DNA from: Fredinandcohnia humi
Lineage (GTDB): Bacteria > Bacillota > Bacilli > Bacillales > Bacillaceae_L
DNA length: 64,000 nucleotides
Assembly (NCBI RefSeq): GCF_001439915.1
Contig: NZ_LMBW01000002.1
Coordinates: 62,001-126,000 of the forward strand
Reading direction: 5' to 3'
Below, piece after piece: positions 16,256-25,060 of this stretch. The translations under genes were made by a program, and so were the position numbers. The notes beneath the pieces are model-generated. The model did not search any database and had not been told where the DNA came from. It worked only from the letters and a program-made list of their open reading frames with translations. Position 1 is the stretch's first letter. The number at the start of each line of letters is the position of its first letter.

Positions 16256-18050
16256 ATATGACTTGCTTTTTCAGCTGGCTTGTAAATAGATTGTAGTAAT
16301 ATCCCTTCTGCTGGAGTAAGAATTCATGGTTACCCTTTTCGACAATTTCGCCTTCATTCAACACGATGATTTGGTCGGCTTTTTCAATAGTATTCAAACG
16401 ATGTGCAATGATAAAGCTCGTCTTCCCCTTCATCAACCGCTGTATTGCTTCTTGAATTTTCATTTCTGTGACTGTATCAATGCTGCTTGTTGCTTCATCA
16501 AGAATGAGAATAGACGGATTTGCAAGGATTGCCCTTGCGATCGAAAGGAGTTGCCTTTGCCCTTGGCTGATCCCACTGCCATCCTGTTTTAAAATCGTCT
16601 TGTATTGATTTGGCAGCTTCATGATGAATGAATGAGCATTTGCTGATTTTGCAGCCTCAATTACCTCTTCATCAGTGGCATCAAGTCTTCCATAGCGAAT
16701 ATTGTCCAAAATCGACGCCTGAAATAAATACGTATCCTGGAGCACAAATCCCATCTTTTGACGAAGGCTTTCCCTTGTCATTATTGACGTATTTACCCCA
16801 TCAATTAATATCGCACCAGAATCAGGTTCGTAAAATCGGGACAATAAATTAATTATCGTGGTTTTCCCGGCGCCAGTTGGACCGACAAAGGCCACAGATT
16901 GTCCAGCTTTTACATCAAATGAAACATCCTTAATCGTGTTCCCATCCTTATCATAGGAAAACGAGACATGATCAAATTCTACATCCCCATGAATTTCGTT
17001 CATTTTTTTAGCTTTGATTTCATCCCTTGCTTCGACTTCTTCATCTAAAATATCAAATACACGCTCAGCACCCGCAACGGCAGACAGTAATGTATTAAAT
17101 TGGTTTGCCAAGTCATTGAGCGGCCGGGTAAACTGTCTTGAGTACTCAGCAAAAATGACAATTGTACCGATGGTGATATGTCCATTCAATGCAAGTATTC
17201 CGCCAATCCAGGCAATAACTGCAAAACTTAAGTTATTTAATACGTTCATTAGCTTCGGAATAAAACCAGAATAAGCTTGTGCAAAATAGCCTGCTTTCTT
17301 CAGCTTTTCACTCTTTTCTAAGAATTCATTTATCACGGTTTCTTCTTGTGAAAAAGTCTTTACAATTTCTTGTCCCGAAATTGTTTCCTCAATATACCCA
17401 TTTAGTTCGCCTAAATAACGTTGCTGTTCCTTAAATAACTTCCCAGTCCGTTTGGTGATCCATTTAATCCCGAAAAACATAATAGGGATTATAGTCATCG
17501 TGATTAAAGTCAATAATGGGCTTAACCAAAGCATAATTACTACAGTTCCCACTATTGTAAGTACGCTTGAAAAAATTTGAATAACAGAAGTATTCAAGGT
17601 TGAGCTCACATTTTCAATATCATTTGTAATTCGGCTCATAAGTTCACCGTGCTGCCGTTTATCAAAAAAATGAATTGGTAAACGATGGAGTTGTTCAAAA
17701 AGCTCTGTCCTCATTGAGAATACTGTATTTTGTGCAATTCCGACCATCCAATAATTTTGATACCATAACGATAAGGAATGAAGGACAAACACAACGCTTA
17801 ATCCGAGTAAAAGAATAAAGATTCCTTGATGATCCTTCGTTACGATATAGTCATCAATACCTCTTCCTAACAAGAACGGTCCAAGGAGCCCAAGCCCTGA
17901 GCTCGCTACTACCATAGCAAGGACGGCTATCAATAATTTATGATTGACTGCTAGATAGGACCAAATTCTTTTAACAGTAGCCATTCTGTCTTTTGCTTGT
18001 TGCGGTTTTTCTCCAACACTATGTTTAGGACGATTCATTCGTGTTGACAT
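16254..18050 (-). CDS. ABC exporter half, permease-ATPase fusion (second subunit)
   Basis: A 598-residue half-transporter: type I exporter membrane domain (about 45-335), then a nucleotide-binding domain with GPTGAGKTT (Walker A), signature SQGQRQ and ILDEATSSID (Walker B). The signature reads ISQGQRQ rather than LSGGQ, as in the degenerate subunit of many heterodimeric exporters. The start is ATG 18050 behind GGGGGG, 26 bases inside the upstream gene, so the pair is translationally coupled. Likely a YfiB/YfiC- or BmrC/BmrD-like multidrug pair. Confidence 0.88.
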   Translation of the reverse strand: MSTRMNRPKHSVGEKPQQAKDRMATVKRIWSYLAVNHKLLIAVLAMVVASSGLGLLGPFLLGRGIDDYIVTKDHQGIFILLLGLSVVFVLHSLSLWYQNYWMVGIAQNTVFSMRTELFEQLHRLPIHFFDKRQHGELMSRITNDIENVSSTLNTSVIQIFSSVLTIVGTVVIMLWLSPLLTLITMTIIPIMFFGIKWITKRTGKLFKEQQRYLGELNGYIEETISGQEIVKTFSQEETVINEFLEKSEKLKKAGYFAQAYSGFIPKLMNVLNNLSFAVIAWIGGILALNGHITIGTIVIFAEYSRQFTRPLNDLANQFNTLLSAVAGAERVFDILDEEVEARDEIKAKKMNEIHGDVEFDHVSFSYDKDGNTIKDVSFDVKAGQSVAFVGPTGAGKTTIINLLSRFYEPDSGAILIDGVNTSIMTRESLRQKMGFVLQDTYLFQASILDNIRYGRLDATDEEVIEAAKSANAHSFIMKLPNQYKTILKQDGSGISQGQRQLLSIARAILANPSILILDEATSSIDTVTEMKIQEAIQRLMKGKTSFIIAHRLNTIEKADQIIVLNEGEIVEKGNHEFLLQQKGYYYNLFTSQLKKQVI

Positions 18051-19773
18051 GAGCTTGTCCCCCCTCCCCGAACTGAGTTTCATAGACCTTTTGATAAAAA
18101 GGCGAGGAATGTAAAAGCTCTTCATGACTTCCAGAAGCTAATAATTTTCCATTTTCCATCAGTAATATAGTGTCGGTTGCCATAGCTGTGTAAATTTTTG
18201 AAGTAATAATTAAAGTCGTGCAAGAGTAATTTTTTAATTCCGAAAGTAGTTTAGCTTCTGTTTTTAGATCGAGGGCACTGGTGCTATCATCAAGTAATAA
18301 AATTTTGGGACTTCGAACAAGTGCTCGTGCAATTGAAATTCGCTGCTTTTGCCCACCGGATAGGTTCACACCTTTTTGCCCAATGACTGTATCGTATCGT
18401 AATGGAAGCTTCTCAATCGTTTCATGAATTTGGGCTCGCTTTGCAGCAATGATGATCTCTTCCATTGTCGCATCCTGCTTGCCCCAACGGATATTATCCT
18501 TTATCGTTCCGGTAAATAATAACGCTTCCTGTGGAACATAGCCGATTTGTTTTCGTAATTCATCAAGCTTACGATCCCTAACATCAATGTCATCAATCCG
18601 AACACTACCAGGGACAGCATCATATAAACGTGGAATCAATTGAAATAAGGACGTTTTACCAGAACCTGTCGCTCCAAGAATTGCAACAGTTTCACCTGGT
18701 TGAATCGCAAACGTGATATCCTGTAAAACCAACGCGTTCGTTCCTGGATACCTGAAATCAACATGTGAGAAGGTGATGCTACCATTTGCATGCTGGACAG
18801 TTATTAGATTGGTATTTGATTCTACTAAATCTACCTCCGTATCTAATACCTCAACAAGACGGTCTGATGAAGCTTTCGCCCGTGAGAAATGCATGATAAT
18901 CCAAGAAAAAACACCGAGAGCCCCAGTAATCCGGGTTGTATAATTGATGACTGCAACTACTTCTCCAACCTGGACGTTTCCAGCGCTTACATCAATGCTG
19001 CCAAACCACAGAATGGCTATGATACTTCCATTCATTAATAGTAAAAGCACTGGCATTGTTAATTCGATGAGGCGAAGTGAAGTTATGGTCCGGTCTTTTA
19101 AGTCTTCATTGGCATGAACGAATCGTTTTGTTTCATGTCCCCATCTTACAAAGGCTTTTATTAATCTCATCCCGGAAAGGTTTTCACGCATCACACCGTT
19201 CACGATATCTAATTTCTTTTGGACTGATTGGAACAATCTTCTCGCTTTTGTCATGACAAATATAAGAAACAAAATTAAAAATGGTGTCGTGACGATAAGC
19301 ATCATGGCGAGCTTCACATCTACGAGGAGGGCCATGACCATCCCGAAAATGATGAGCATCGGTGCGCGCATGGCTATACGTAAACTCATAAACACTGTGT
19401 TTTGAAGCTGAGTTACGTCATTTGTCATTCTCGTAATTAATGTAGCTGTATTGAATTTTTGAAGATTGGCGAAGGAAAAGGATTGGATTTTTCCAAACAA
19501 TTCTTTTCTTACATCAAAAGCAAAGCTTTGGCTTGTATGTGAAGCGAAAAAGGAATTGATAATTCCAGAGATAAAGGCTAGAAGTGAGATTCCAACCATA
19601 ATTCCGCCCCACTTCATGACTACAGTAAGATCTTTTTGTAAAATACCATCGTCAATCACCTTTGCTATTAAAAGCGGTTGCAAAAGTTCCACCGCAAGTT
19701 CAACAAATGTCAAACCAAGAGCAACTGAAATGGCTAATCGATATGGTTTTAAATACGTTAGCATTCTAAACAT
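18025..19773 (-). CDS. ABC exporter half, permease-ATPase fusion (first subunit)
   Basis: A 582-residue half-transporter that would pair with the next gene. It has six membrane segments (about 15-300) and an ATPase domain with GATGSGKTS, a full LSGGQKQR signature and LLLDDSTSALD. The Walker B carries Asp (DD) where the catalytic Glu normally sits, so this is probably the ATPase-deficient half, while its partner has DEATSSID. ATG 19773 follows GGGGG with a seven-base gap; an ATG eight codons upstream has no site. Confidence 0.88.
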   Translation of the reverse strand: MFRMLTYLKPYRLAISVALGLTFVELAVELLQPLLIAKVIDDGILQKDLTVVMKWGGIMVGISLLAFISGIINSFFASHTSQSFAFDVRKELFGKIQSFSFANLQKFNTATLITRMTNDVTQLQNTVFMSLRIAMRAPMLIIFGMVMALLVDVKLAMMLIVTTPFLILFLIFVMTKARRLFQSVQKKLDIVNGVMRENLSGMRLIKAFVRWGHETKRFVHANEDLKDRTITSLRLIELTMPVLLLLMNGSIIAILWFGSIDVSAGNVQVGEVVAVINYTTRITGALGVFSWIIMHFSRAKASSDRLVEVLDTEVDLVESNTNLITVQHANGSITFSHVDFRYPGTNALVLQDITFAIQPGETVAILGATGSGKTSLFQLIPRLYDAVPGSVRIDDIDVRDRKLDELRKQIGYVPQEALLFTGTIKDNIRWGKQDATMEEIIIAAKRAQIHETIEKLPLRYDTVIGQKGVNLSGGQKQRISIARALVRSPKILLLDDSTSALDLKTEAKLLSELKNYSCTTLIITSKIYTAMATDTILLMENGKLLASGSHEELLHSSPFYQKVYETQFGEGGQAHVNTNESS

Positions 19774-19857
19774 ATGAGGCCCCCAAATTAAGTACATAAC
19801 AATTCTTTCGATTTTCTAAATTATTTCTATAATACAATATATTTCACTATTAATATA

Positions 19858-19894
19858 GAAAAAAACACCAATAAGCTAGAAGCTTTTGGTGTTT
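19858..19894 (-). terminator. Terminator overlapping the end of the MFS gene
   Basis: AACACCAA/TTGGTGTT stem; on the minus strand the last four codons and stop of the MFS gene form one arm, followed by a T-run. Confidence 0.8.
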
Positions 19895-21228
19895 TGCTGC
19901 TCTTGTAGATTATGAGAATATAATTTTTGACTGGCAATAAAGCTTACTATTGTGGCAAGTGTGACAGAAATTAACATAAACATAATTAGATTATCCATTC
20001 CTTTAGCAACATCCACCTGACTTGTGATAAGCATCCCCATGATACTTGCCCCAAATGTTGTTCCAATGTTTCTGGCAAAGAAATGAAGACTTGTTGACAT
20101 CCCTTTTTGATGAGCTTCTGCCATTTCCTGTGAACCAATTGTTCCGATCGTAACAACAATACCAAACGCAAAACCTTGAATCGTTAAGATAGCAAAGATA
20201 TACCAGAAGCTTGTGTCTTTATTCATGAAGAGTGCAAGAATCGCAGAAAGTACGAGCAATGCGTTTCCTAAGAAAATCGTTTTACGATAGCCATATTTTA
20301 AGATAAGGTTTCCCGACGGAACGGATGCAAACATCCAGGCCGCACTCATTCCGAATAGAACGAGTCCACTTACGATTATAGAAAACCCCTGTACCTCTTG
20401 CATAAATAAAGGAACATAATTCTGAAACGCAAAAATACTTAAGAAGATCAAGACCCCATTAATATTAAGCCACGAGATATTTTTATTCTTTAAAATCTCA
20501 ATTGGGATAAATCGTTTATCTGATTTTTTCTCAGTTAAGATAAATGCGACTAGGAAAATAACACCTATCAAATTATAGATTACAAGATTTTCCGTTGTAA
20601 TGGTGTTCATTAAGAATGCAAGCATACTTCCAGTGAAAAGAAATGCACTGAAATAATTCAGCGGATTTTTATCCTTCATTATATTTTCTTTATATGGGAT
20701 TAAACATAAAAGAACAATAACCCCGATTGGTATATTGATAAAGAATATCCACCGCCATGACATCGTTTCGACGAAAAAGCCACCAATCAGCGGTGCAATG
20801 ACAGCAGAAACACCCCACATGGCTGAAAAGAATCCCTGGATTTTCCCGCGCTTTTCGATTGAATAAAGGTCTCCGGCAATGATCATTGTTAATGGGGAGA
20901 CCCCACCGGCTCCAAGCCCTTGAATTCCACGGTAAACGATTAATTCCACCATTGAATCTGCTAACCCACAAAGTAATGAGCCAATTGTGAAGAGAATAAT
21001 AGATATGCTAAATATCTTTTTTCTTCCATAAATATCGGCAAGTTTCCCGAATATTGGTAAGGAAACAGTAGAAAATAAAACATATATGGCAAACATCCAC
21101 CCATAAAACTTATACCCGCCAAGCGTTTCTGCTATCGTGGGGGCCGTTGTCTGAAGGATTGTCGTGTCCATAGCACTAATAAGCATTGCAAGGACAATAC
21201 TTACTAAAACAAATGGTTTTGATTTCAT
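19876..21228 (-). CDS. MFS multidrug exporter (DHA2/EmrB-QacA type)
   Basis: A 450-residue polytopic transporter with about 12-14 segments. It has the motif C-like start MDTTILQTTAPTIAETLGG, the loop 2-3 motif GKLADIYGRKKIF (motif A) and GIQGLGAGGVSPLTMI typical of drug:H+ antiporters in the DHA2 group. ATG 21228. Transcribed alone, divergent from corA. Its own coding end folds into the terminator. Substrates cannot be predicted from sequence. Confidence 0.88.
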   Translation of the reverse strand: MKSKPFVLVSIVLAMLISAMDTTILQTTAPTIAETLGGYKFYGWMFAIYVLFSTVSLPIFGKLADIYGRKKIFSISIILFTIGSLLCGLADSMVELIVYRGIQGLGAGGVSPLTMIIAGDLYSIEKRGKIQGFFSAMWGVSAVIAPLIGGFFVETMSWRWIFFINIPIGVIVLLCLIPYKENIMKDKNPLNYFSAFLFTGSMLAFLMNTITTENLVIYNLIGVIFLVAFILTEKKSDKRFIPIEILKNKNISWLNINGVLIFLSIFAFQNYVPLFMQEVQGFSIIVSGLVLFGMSAAWMFASVPSGNLILKYGYRKTIFLGNALLVLSAILALFMNKDTSFWYIFAILTIQGFAFGIVVTIGTIGSQEMAEAHQKGMSTSLHFFARNIGTTFGASIMGMLITSQVDVAKGMDNLIMFMLISVTLATIVSFIASQKLYSHNLQEQQNTKSF

Positions 21229-21342
21229 TTTGTCTTCCCCTTTAAGTCTAGAATTACTCTATTATACTACAGACAATCGAAAAGAAAAGATGTGTGTTCT
21301 GTAGACAGACGCATATCTCGAAAAGAAAAATGAGGTAATTTC

Positions 21343-22293
21343 ATGATCCGCATTACGGCAATTACACACAAAAATGAACGTCTAACAGATGTCCACATAT
21401 CAGAAATTAAAAATGCAGAATGTAAATGGTATTGGATTGATTTTAATCGCCCAACAGAGATGGAGATTGAAGAATTATCAAGAACCTTACATTTTCATCC
21501 ACTTGCTATTGAAGATTGTATCCATGTCTTGCAACGACCAAAATTAGATTTTTATGAAAAAAATACGTTCTTTGTTTCGCACAGTCTTCATCAAGAAACA
21601 TTGGAAAAAGAAGAAATTAATATGTTTCATGGCGATGGATATATTGTGAGCTTTCATTTAAAGGAGTCAAGTGAAATTAATGATGTATGGAATCGATTAC
21701 TGGTAACCGAAACGATTGAACAATGGGATCCCTCCCTTGTGTTATATCACATCATCGATAAGCTGGTTGATAATTATTTTCCAATTGTTTATCATCTTGA
21801 AGATACATTGAATGAAATTGAAGACAATTCGAATGAAAAATCAATGGAGGAGCTTCTTGATGAGCTTTTTGAAACACGACATAATTTGCTTACTTTAAGA
21901 CATACCGTAACACCCATGCGCGATTTGGTGTATCGGATTATCCATTCGCATCGGCTTGATTTGTTACAGCATCGGATCGAGTATTTTCATGACATCTATG
22001 ATCACCTGTTAAGGCTCACTGAAAAAATTGATGCAAGCCGTGAGTTGACTGCTGATATTCGTGATAGTTATCTATCTTTGAACTCTCACCAAACAAATAA
22101 AGTGATGCGGATTCTAACCGTCATCACGACCATCTTCATGCCGCTCACTTTCATTGCCGGCATTTATGGCATGAATTTCACATATATGCCAGAACTGACT
22201 TATAAATACGGGTATTTCGTGATTCAAGCAATTATGATTGTGATTGGACTTGGTATGTTTGTGTGGTTTAAGCAAAAGGGTTGGTTCCGGTGA
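21343..22293 (+). CDS. corA: CorA-family magnesium/divalent cation transporter
   Basis: A 316-residue CorA-type channel. The long acidic N-terminal cytoplasmic domain and stalk helices end in two membrane helices with the signature YGMNF (GMN) between them and a basic C-terminal tail (KQKGWFR). ATG 21343 has a TGAGG site. B. subtilis YfjQ is the likely counterpart. No M-box or similar leader could be seen in the short 114-base upstream gap. Confidence 0.92.
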   Translation: MIRITAITHKNERLTDVHISEIKNAECKWYWIDFNRPTEMEIEELSRTLHFHPLAIEDCIHVLQRPKLDFYEKNTFFVSHSLHQETLEKEEINMFHGDGYIVSFHLKESSEINDVWNRLLVTETIEQWDPSLVLYHIIDKLVDNYFPIVYHLEDTLNEIEDNSNEKSMEELLDELFETRHNLLTLRHTVTPMRDLVYRIIHSHRLDLLQHRIEYFHDIYDHLLRLTEKIDASRELTADIRDSYLSLNSHQTNKVMRILTVITTIFMPLTFIAGIYGMNFTYMPELTYKYGYFVIQAIMIVIGLGMFVWFKQKGWFR

Positions 22294-22317
22294 AGATTAG
22301 TTACTGCTAGAGTTAAA

Positions 22318-22364
22318 ATTCATTGAGCCGACCCAAATATTCGGGTCGGCTCAATGAATTTTTT
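22318..22364. terminator. Strong bidirectional terminator between corA and GH3 gene
   Basis: A 17-bp perfect stem (ATTCATTGAGCCGACCC and its inverse) around an eight-base loop, with T-run after the right arm. Confidence 0.9.
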
Positions 22365-22365
22365 A

Positions 22366-24582
22366 TTATTTATTTTTTTTACCATTATTAGATTTCTTCT
22401 GGTCGTACGAAAGTCCAAATCCATACTTATATTCGACACCAGCTTTAGCCTTATAAGTGAAATGTTTATATTCTTCAGGTGCAAAGCTTGGAACATCCCC
22501 GACTTCACGTTCTAACGCTTTTTCATCAGCCGGAATAGCAAATGGAAGTTTTCCAACAGGATTGAATGCCCCAGTGATTACATCAAATACTGCTTCTTGT
22601 TGTGTACCAAATGTACCGATAAATGCAGCAGCTTTTGGTTCAAGCTTATTAATTAGCCATTGGTTTGTAAAGTTTACGGCAGTGATAGTTGGAACCGCTT
22701 TTTGGATTTCAACAATTCGATCTACGTCAGTTACTCCAGTTTCTGGACCAACTGTAATACGCGGATTATTATCCCAGTTTGACTGAGTTGGTTTCACATA
22801 TACATAAGCATGTGTTGCTTTTTTAACACTATCAACTAATTCGATATTAGGGTATTTTTCTTTTAGTGATTTCTTTAAGTCTTCAGTAAATCCAGCGGAT
22901 TGTTTTTTAGATTCCTCAATAACGTATTGTTCTGGATTAGCTTGACCTCTTGGTGCAGCTACTCCTACAAATCCTTCTACATAAAGCTTAACTTTTTCTA
23001 ACTTTTCTTCAGTTAATGGTAATAAATTTTCACCTTTGACTTTATCATTACGCATTAGTACAACAGACTTTTGGTGTGCTTCATAGGCTAATGCTCTATG
23101 TTCATCATCGTTTGCTAGAGCAATAGCTTCATTTGGATTTACATATGGATCCTCAAACAGACCTAATGTCATCATTTCAGTTAAAGTATAAGTAATGGAT
23201 TCATCAATTTTTGCTTCATCTAGTAAACCGCTATTAACTGCCTCAATGACTAGCCCTGGTGTTGCACCACCTGAAATAATGTTAGTTCCCGCATTTACCG
23301 CTTTTGCAACTTTTTCTACTGCTGTTTTGTCTAGGTAACCCCACGCACTACCGGCAACTGCACCTGAGTCAGAGTTAATATATCCTTTAAAACCAAGACC
23401 TTCGCGTAAGTACTTGATAATTCCTTCATTTAAAGTCATTCCAACTTCTTCAAATTGCTCACTTTCACTATACGGTGGTAACCCTTGATCAGCACTATCA
23501 TTACTTGGATATGCATAATACGGCATTACGGATGCTACACCAGCTTCAATTGCTCGTAAGAAAGGAGGAATGTGATACTTTTCCATGCTTCCTTCTGTTG
23601 GATAAATGTTAAACCTACCGTTCTCAAAGTGAGGATCTTGTCCATCATCACGAGCTCCGCCGCCTGGGAAGTGTTTAACAGTGATGGCTACACCATCTGC
23701 GTCAAGTTTTTCCCCTTGGAATCCTTTCACGATTTCATAATTCATGTCTCCAACTACTTTAGGATCTTCACCGAATGTCTCTTCAATTCTCGCCCAAAGT
23801 GGATCAGTTGCAACGTCGGCCATATATCCATAAACCTTACGAATACCAGCAGCTCTCCATTCTTGGCGGGCTATATCAGCAAATTCACCAACAGCATCGA
23901 CATCTCTCGCAGCTGCTAAACCTAATGTTCCAGGCCAAAAAGTATGTTGATCCTGAACATTCGTTATATTTGTATAATCCGTAGATTGAGAGTTTCTTGG
24001 ATTGGAAGTGATAACAACCGGAATCCCTAATTCTACTCCTTCTGCTAATTGTTGCATTTGGTTATTATAATTGGCAATATCCCCTAAGTTTTGCGATAGA
24101 CGATAAATAACATGGCGCAATTTTTGTTCAGTAATAACTTTACTATTTTGAGGAGTTACAAATTTCCCATCAGCAGGATCTGCTACTGGAGTGTGTGTAT
24201 TGATATACATTAATCCAGCTTTTTGCTCAAGACTCATCTTACTAATCAAATCAGCCACACGTTCTGAAACTGGCTTTCTCCAGTCTTCATAAACATCTAA
24301 ACTTCTGCTGCCATTTGCGTCTCTAAAATACTTGTCGCCAATTTCAAGAATTCTATCTTGAGTTGCTACTTCAATTTCCGGTTGACCGTCAGCTTTTGCA
24401 ACTTTATAAGTCGTTATTGCACCTCGACCAGTATACGGAGTAGCTTCCCCCTCCTCACCTGTGTAACCTTGCTCATCAGCAAACCCAATTGTAGGAGCTA
24501 CAAGTGAGAGTGCGAGTGTACCTACTAAAAGTTTTTTTCTTAGCTTTGAAGCTTTTCTGATTCTTTTTGAAACGGATGCCAT
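22366..24582 (-). CDS. Secreted glycoside hydrolase family 3 (beta-glucosidase-like)
   Basis: A 738-residue exported GH3 enzyme. The signal peptide has a very basic n-region (KRIRK...KLRKK) and ends near GFA-DE (residue 35). The N-terminal catalytic barrel has WPGTLGLAAARD, KHFPGGG (303-309) and KGYINSDSG, where Asp405 is the expected nucleophile; the C-terminal alpha/beta sandwich domain follows from about residue 500. ATG 24582 is seven bases after GGGAGG. A cre-like site about 180 bases upstream suggests carbon catabolite repression. The sugar specificity is unknown. Confidence 0.88.
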   Translation of the reverse strand: MASVSKRIRKASKLRKKLLVGTLALSLVAPTIGFADEQGYTGEEGEATPYTGRGAITTYKVAKADGQPEIEVATQDRILEIGDKYFRDANGSRSLDVYEDWRKPVSERVADLISKMSLEQKAGLMYINTHTPVADPADGKFVTPQNSKVITEQKLRHVIYRLSQNLGDIANYNNQMQQLAEGVELGIPVVITSNPRNSQSTDYTNITNVQDQHTFWPGTLGLAAARDVDAVGEFADIARQEWRAAGIRKVYGYMADVATDPLWARIEETFGEDPKVVGDMNYEIVKGFQGEKLDADGVAITVKHFPGGGARDDGQDPHFENGRFNIYPTEGSMEKYHIPPFLRAIEAGVASVMPYYAYPSNDSADQGLPPYSESEQFEEVGMTLNEGIIKYLREGLGFKGYINSDSGAVAGSAWGYLDKTAVEKVAKAVNAGTNIISGGATPGLVIEAVNSGLLDEAKIDESITYTLTEMMTLGLFEDPYVNPNEAIALANDDEHRALAYEAHQKSVVLMRNDKVKGENLLPLTEEKLEKVKLYVEGFVGVAAPRGQANPEQYVIEESKKQSAGFTEDLKKSLKEKYPNIELVDSVKKATHAYVYVKPTQSNWDNNPRITVGPETGVTDVDRIVEIQKAVPTITAVNFTNQWLINKLEPKAAAFIGTFGTQQEAVFDVITGAFNPVGKLPFAIPADEKALEREVGDVPSFAPEEYKHFTYKAKAGVEYKYGFGLSYDQKKSNNGKKNK

Positions 24583-24760
24583 TTTCATTCCTCCCTTTGA
24601 TAAATGTGATTTATAGAATAAATACTGCCGCCCCAAAATAATAGAAAGGGTTTTCAAAAATTTTAGAGGGAAAGCATACATTCATAATTTCATGTACTGC
24701 TAAATAGAAATGTTGAAAAAGAAGAAATCAATTTAGATTGCATTTTTAGTTAACGCATTT

Positions 24761-24775
24761 AGAATGCGCTTCCAT
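24761..24775 (-). promoter_or_regulatory. Putative cre (CcpA) site upstream of GH3 gene
   Basis: On the minus strand ATGGAAGCGCATTCT fits the relaxed consensus WTGNAANCGNWNNCW at every defined position. It lies in the 478-base AT-rich gap between the GH3 gene and pepF, which holds no other gene I can see. Confidence 0.6.
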
Positions 24776-25060
24776 TTTTGTTAAATAATTAATTTGTTAG
24801 ACTACTAAACAAATAAACTATTAATATAATACCATTTTAATATATGAATAATCATGAGGCTGACTTACTAATTTATAGTGGGTCTATTGGTGGTAATTTA
24901 TATCTAAAGAAATAGGAAAATGTAGTGCCTTAGACTAAAAGGTTCTGGGATACTATTAAATTTTCATAAAAGCTATCTGAAAATACTATTAACCCTTCTA
25001 TTATTTCAGGTATAATAAAAATTGTTAGAGAACCGAAATATTTCATTAGGGGGTAATATC

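Noticed and set aside
16254-18125. Longer start for the second ABC exporter half at 18125
   Set aside because: The extra 25 residues would be encoded within the upstream gene and have no ribosome site; ATG 18050 has GGGGGG at good distance.
24583-25060. Hidden small gene in the GH3-pepF gap
   Set aside because: No reading frame with start, ribosome site and coding-like composition on either strand; only promoter-type sequence and the cre-like site.
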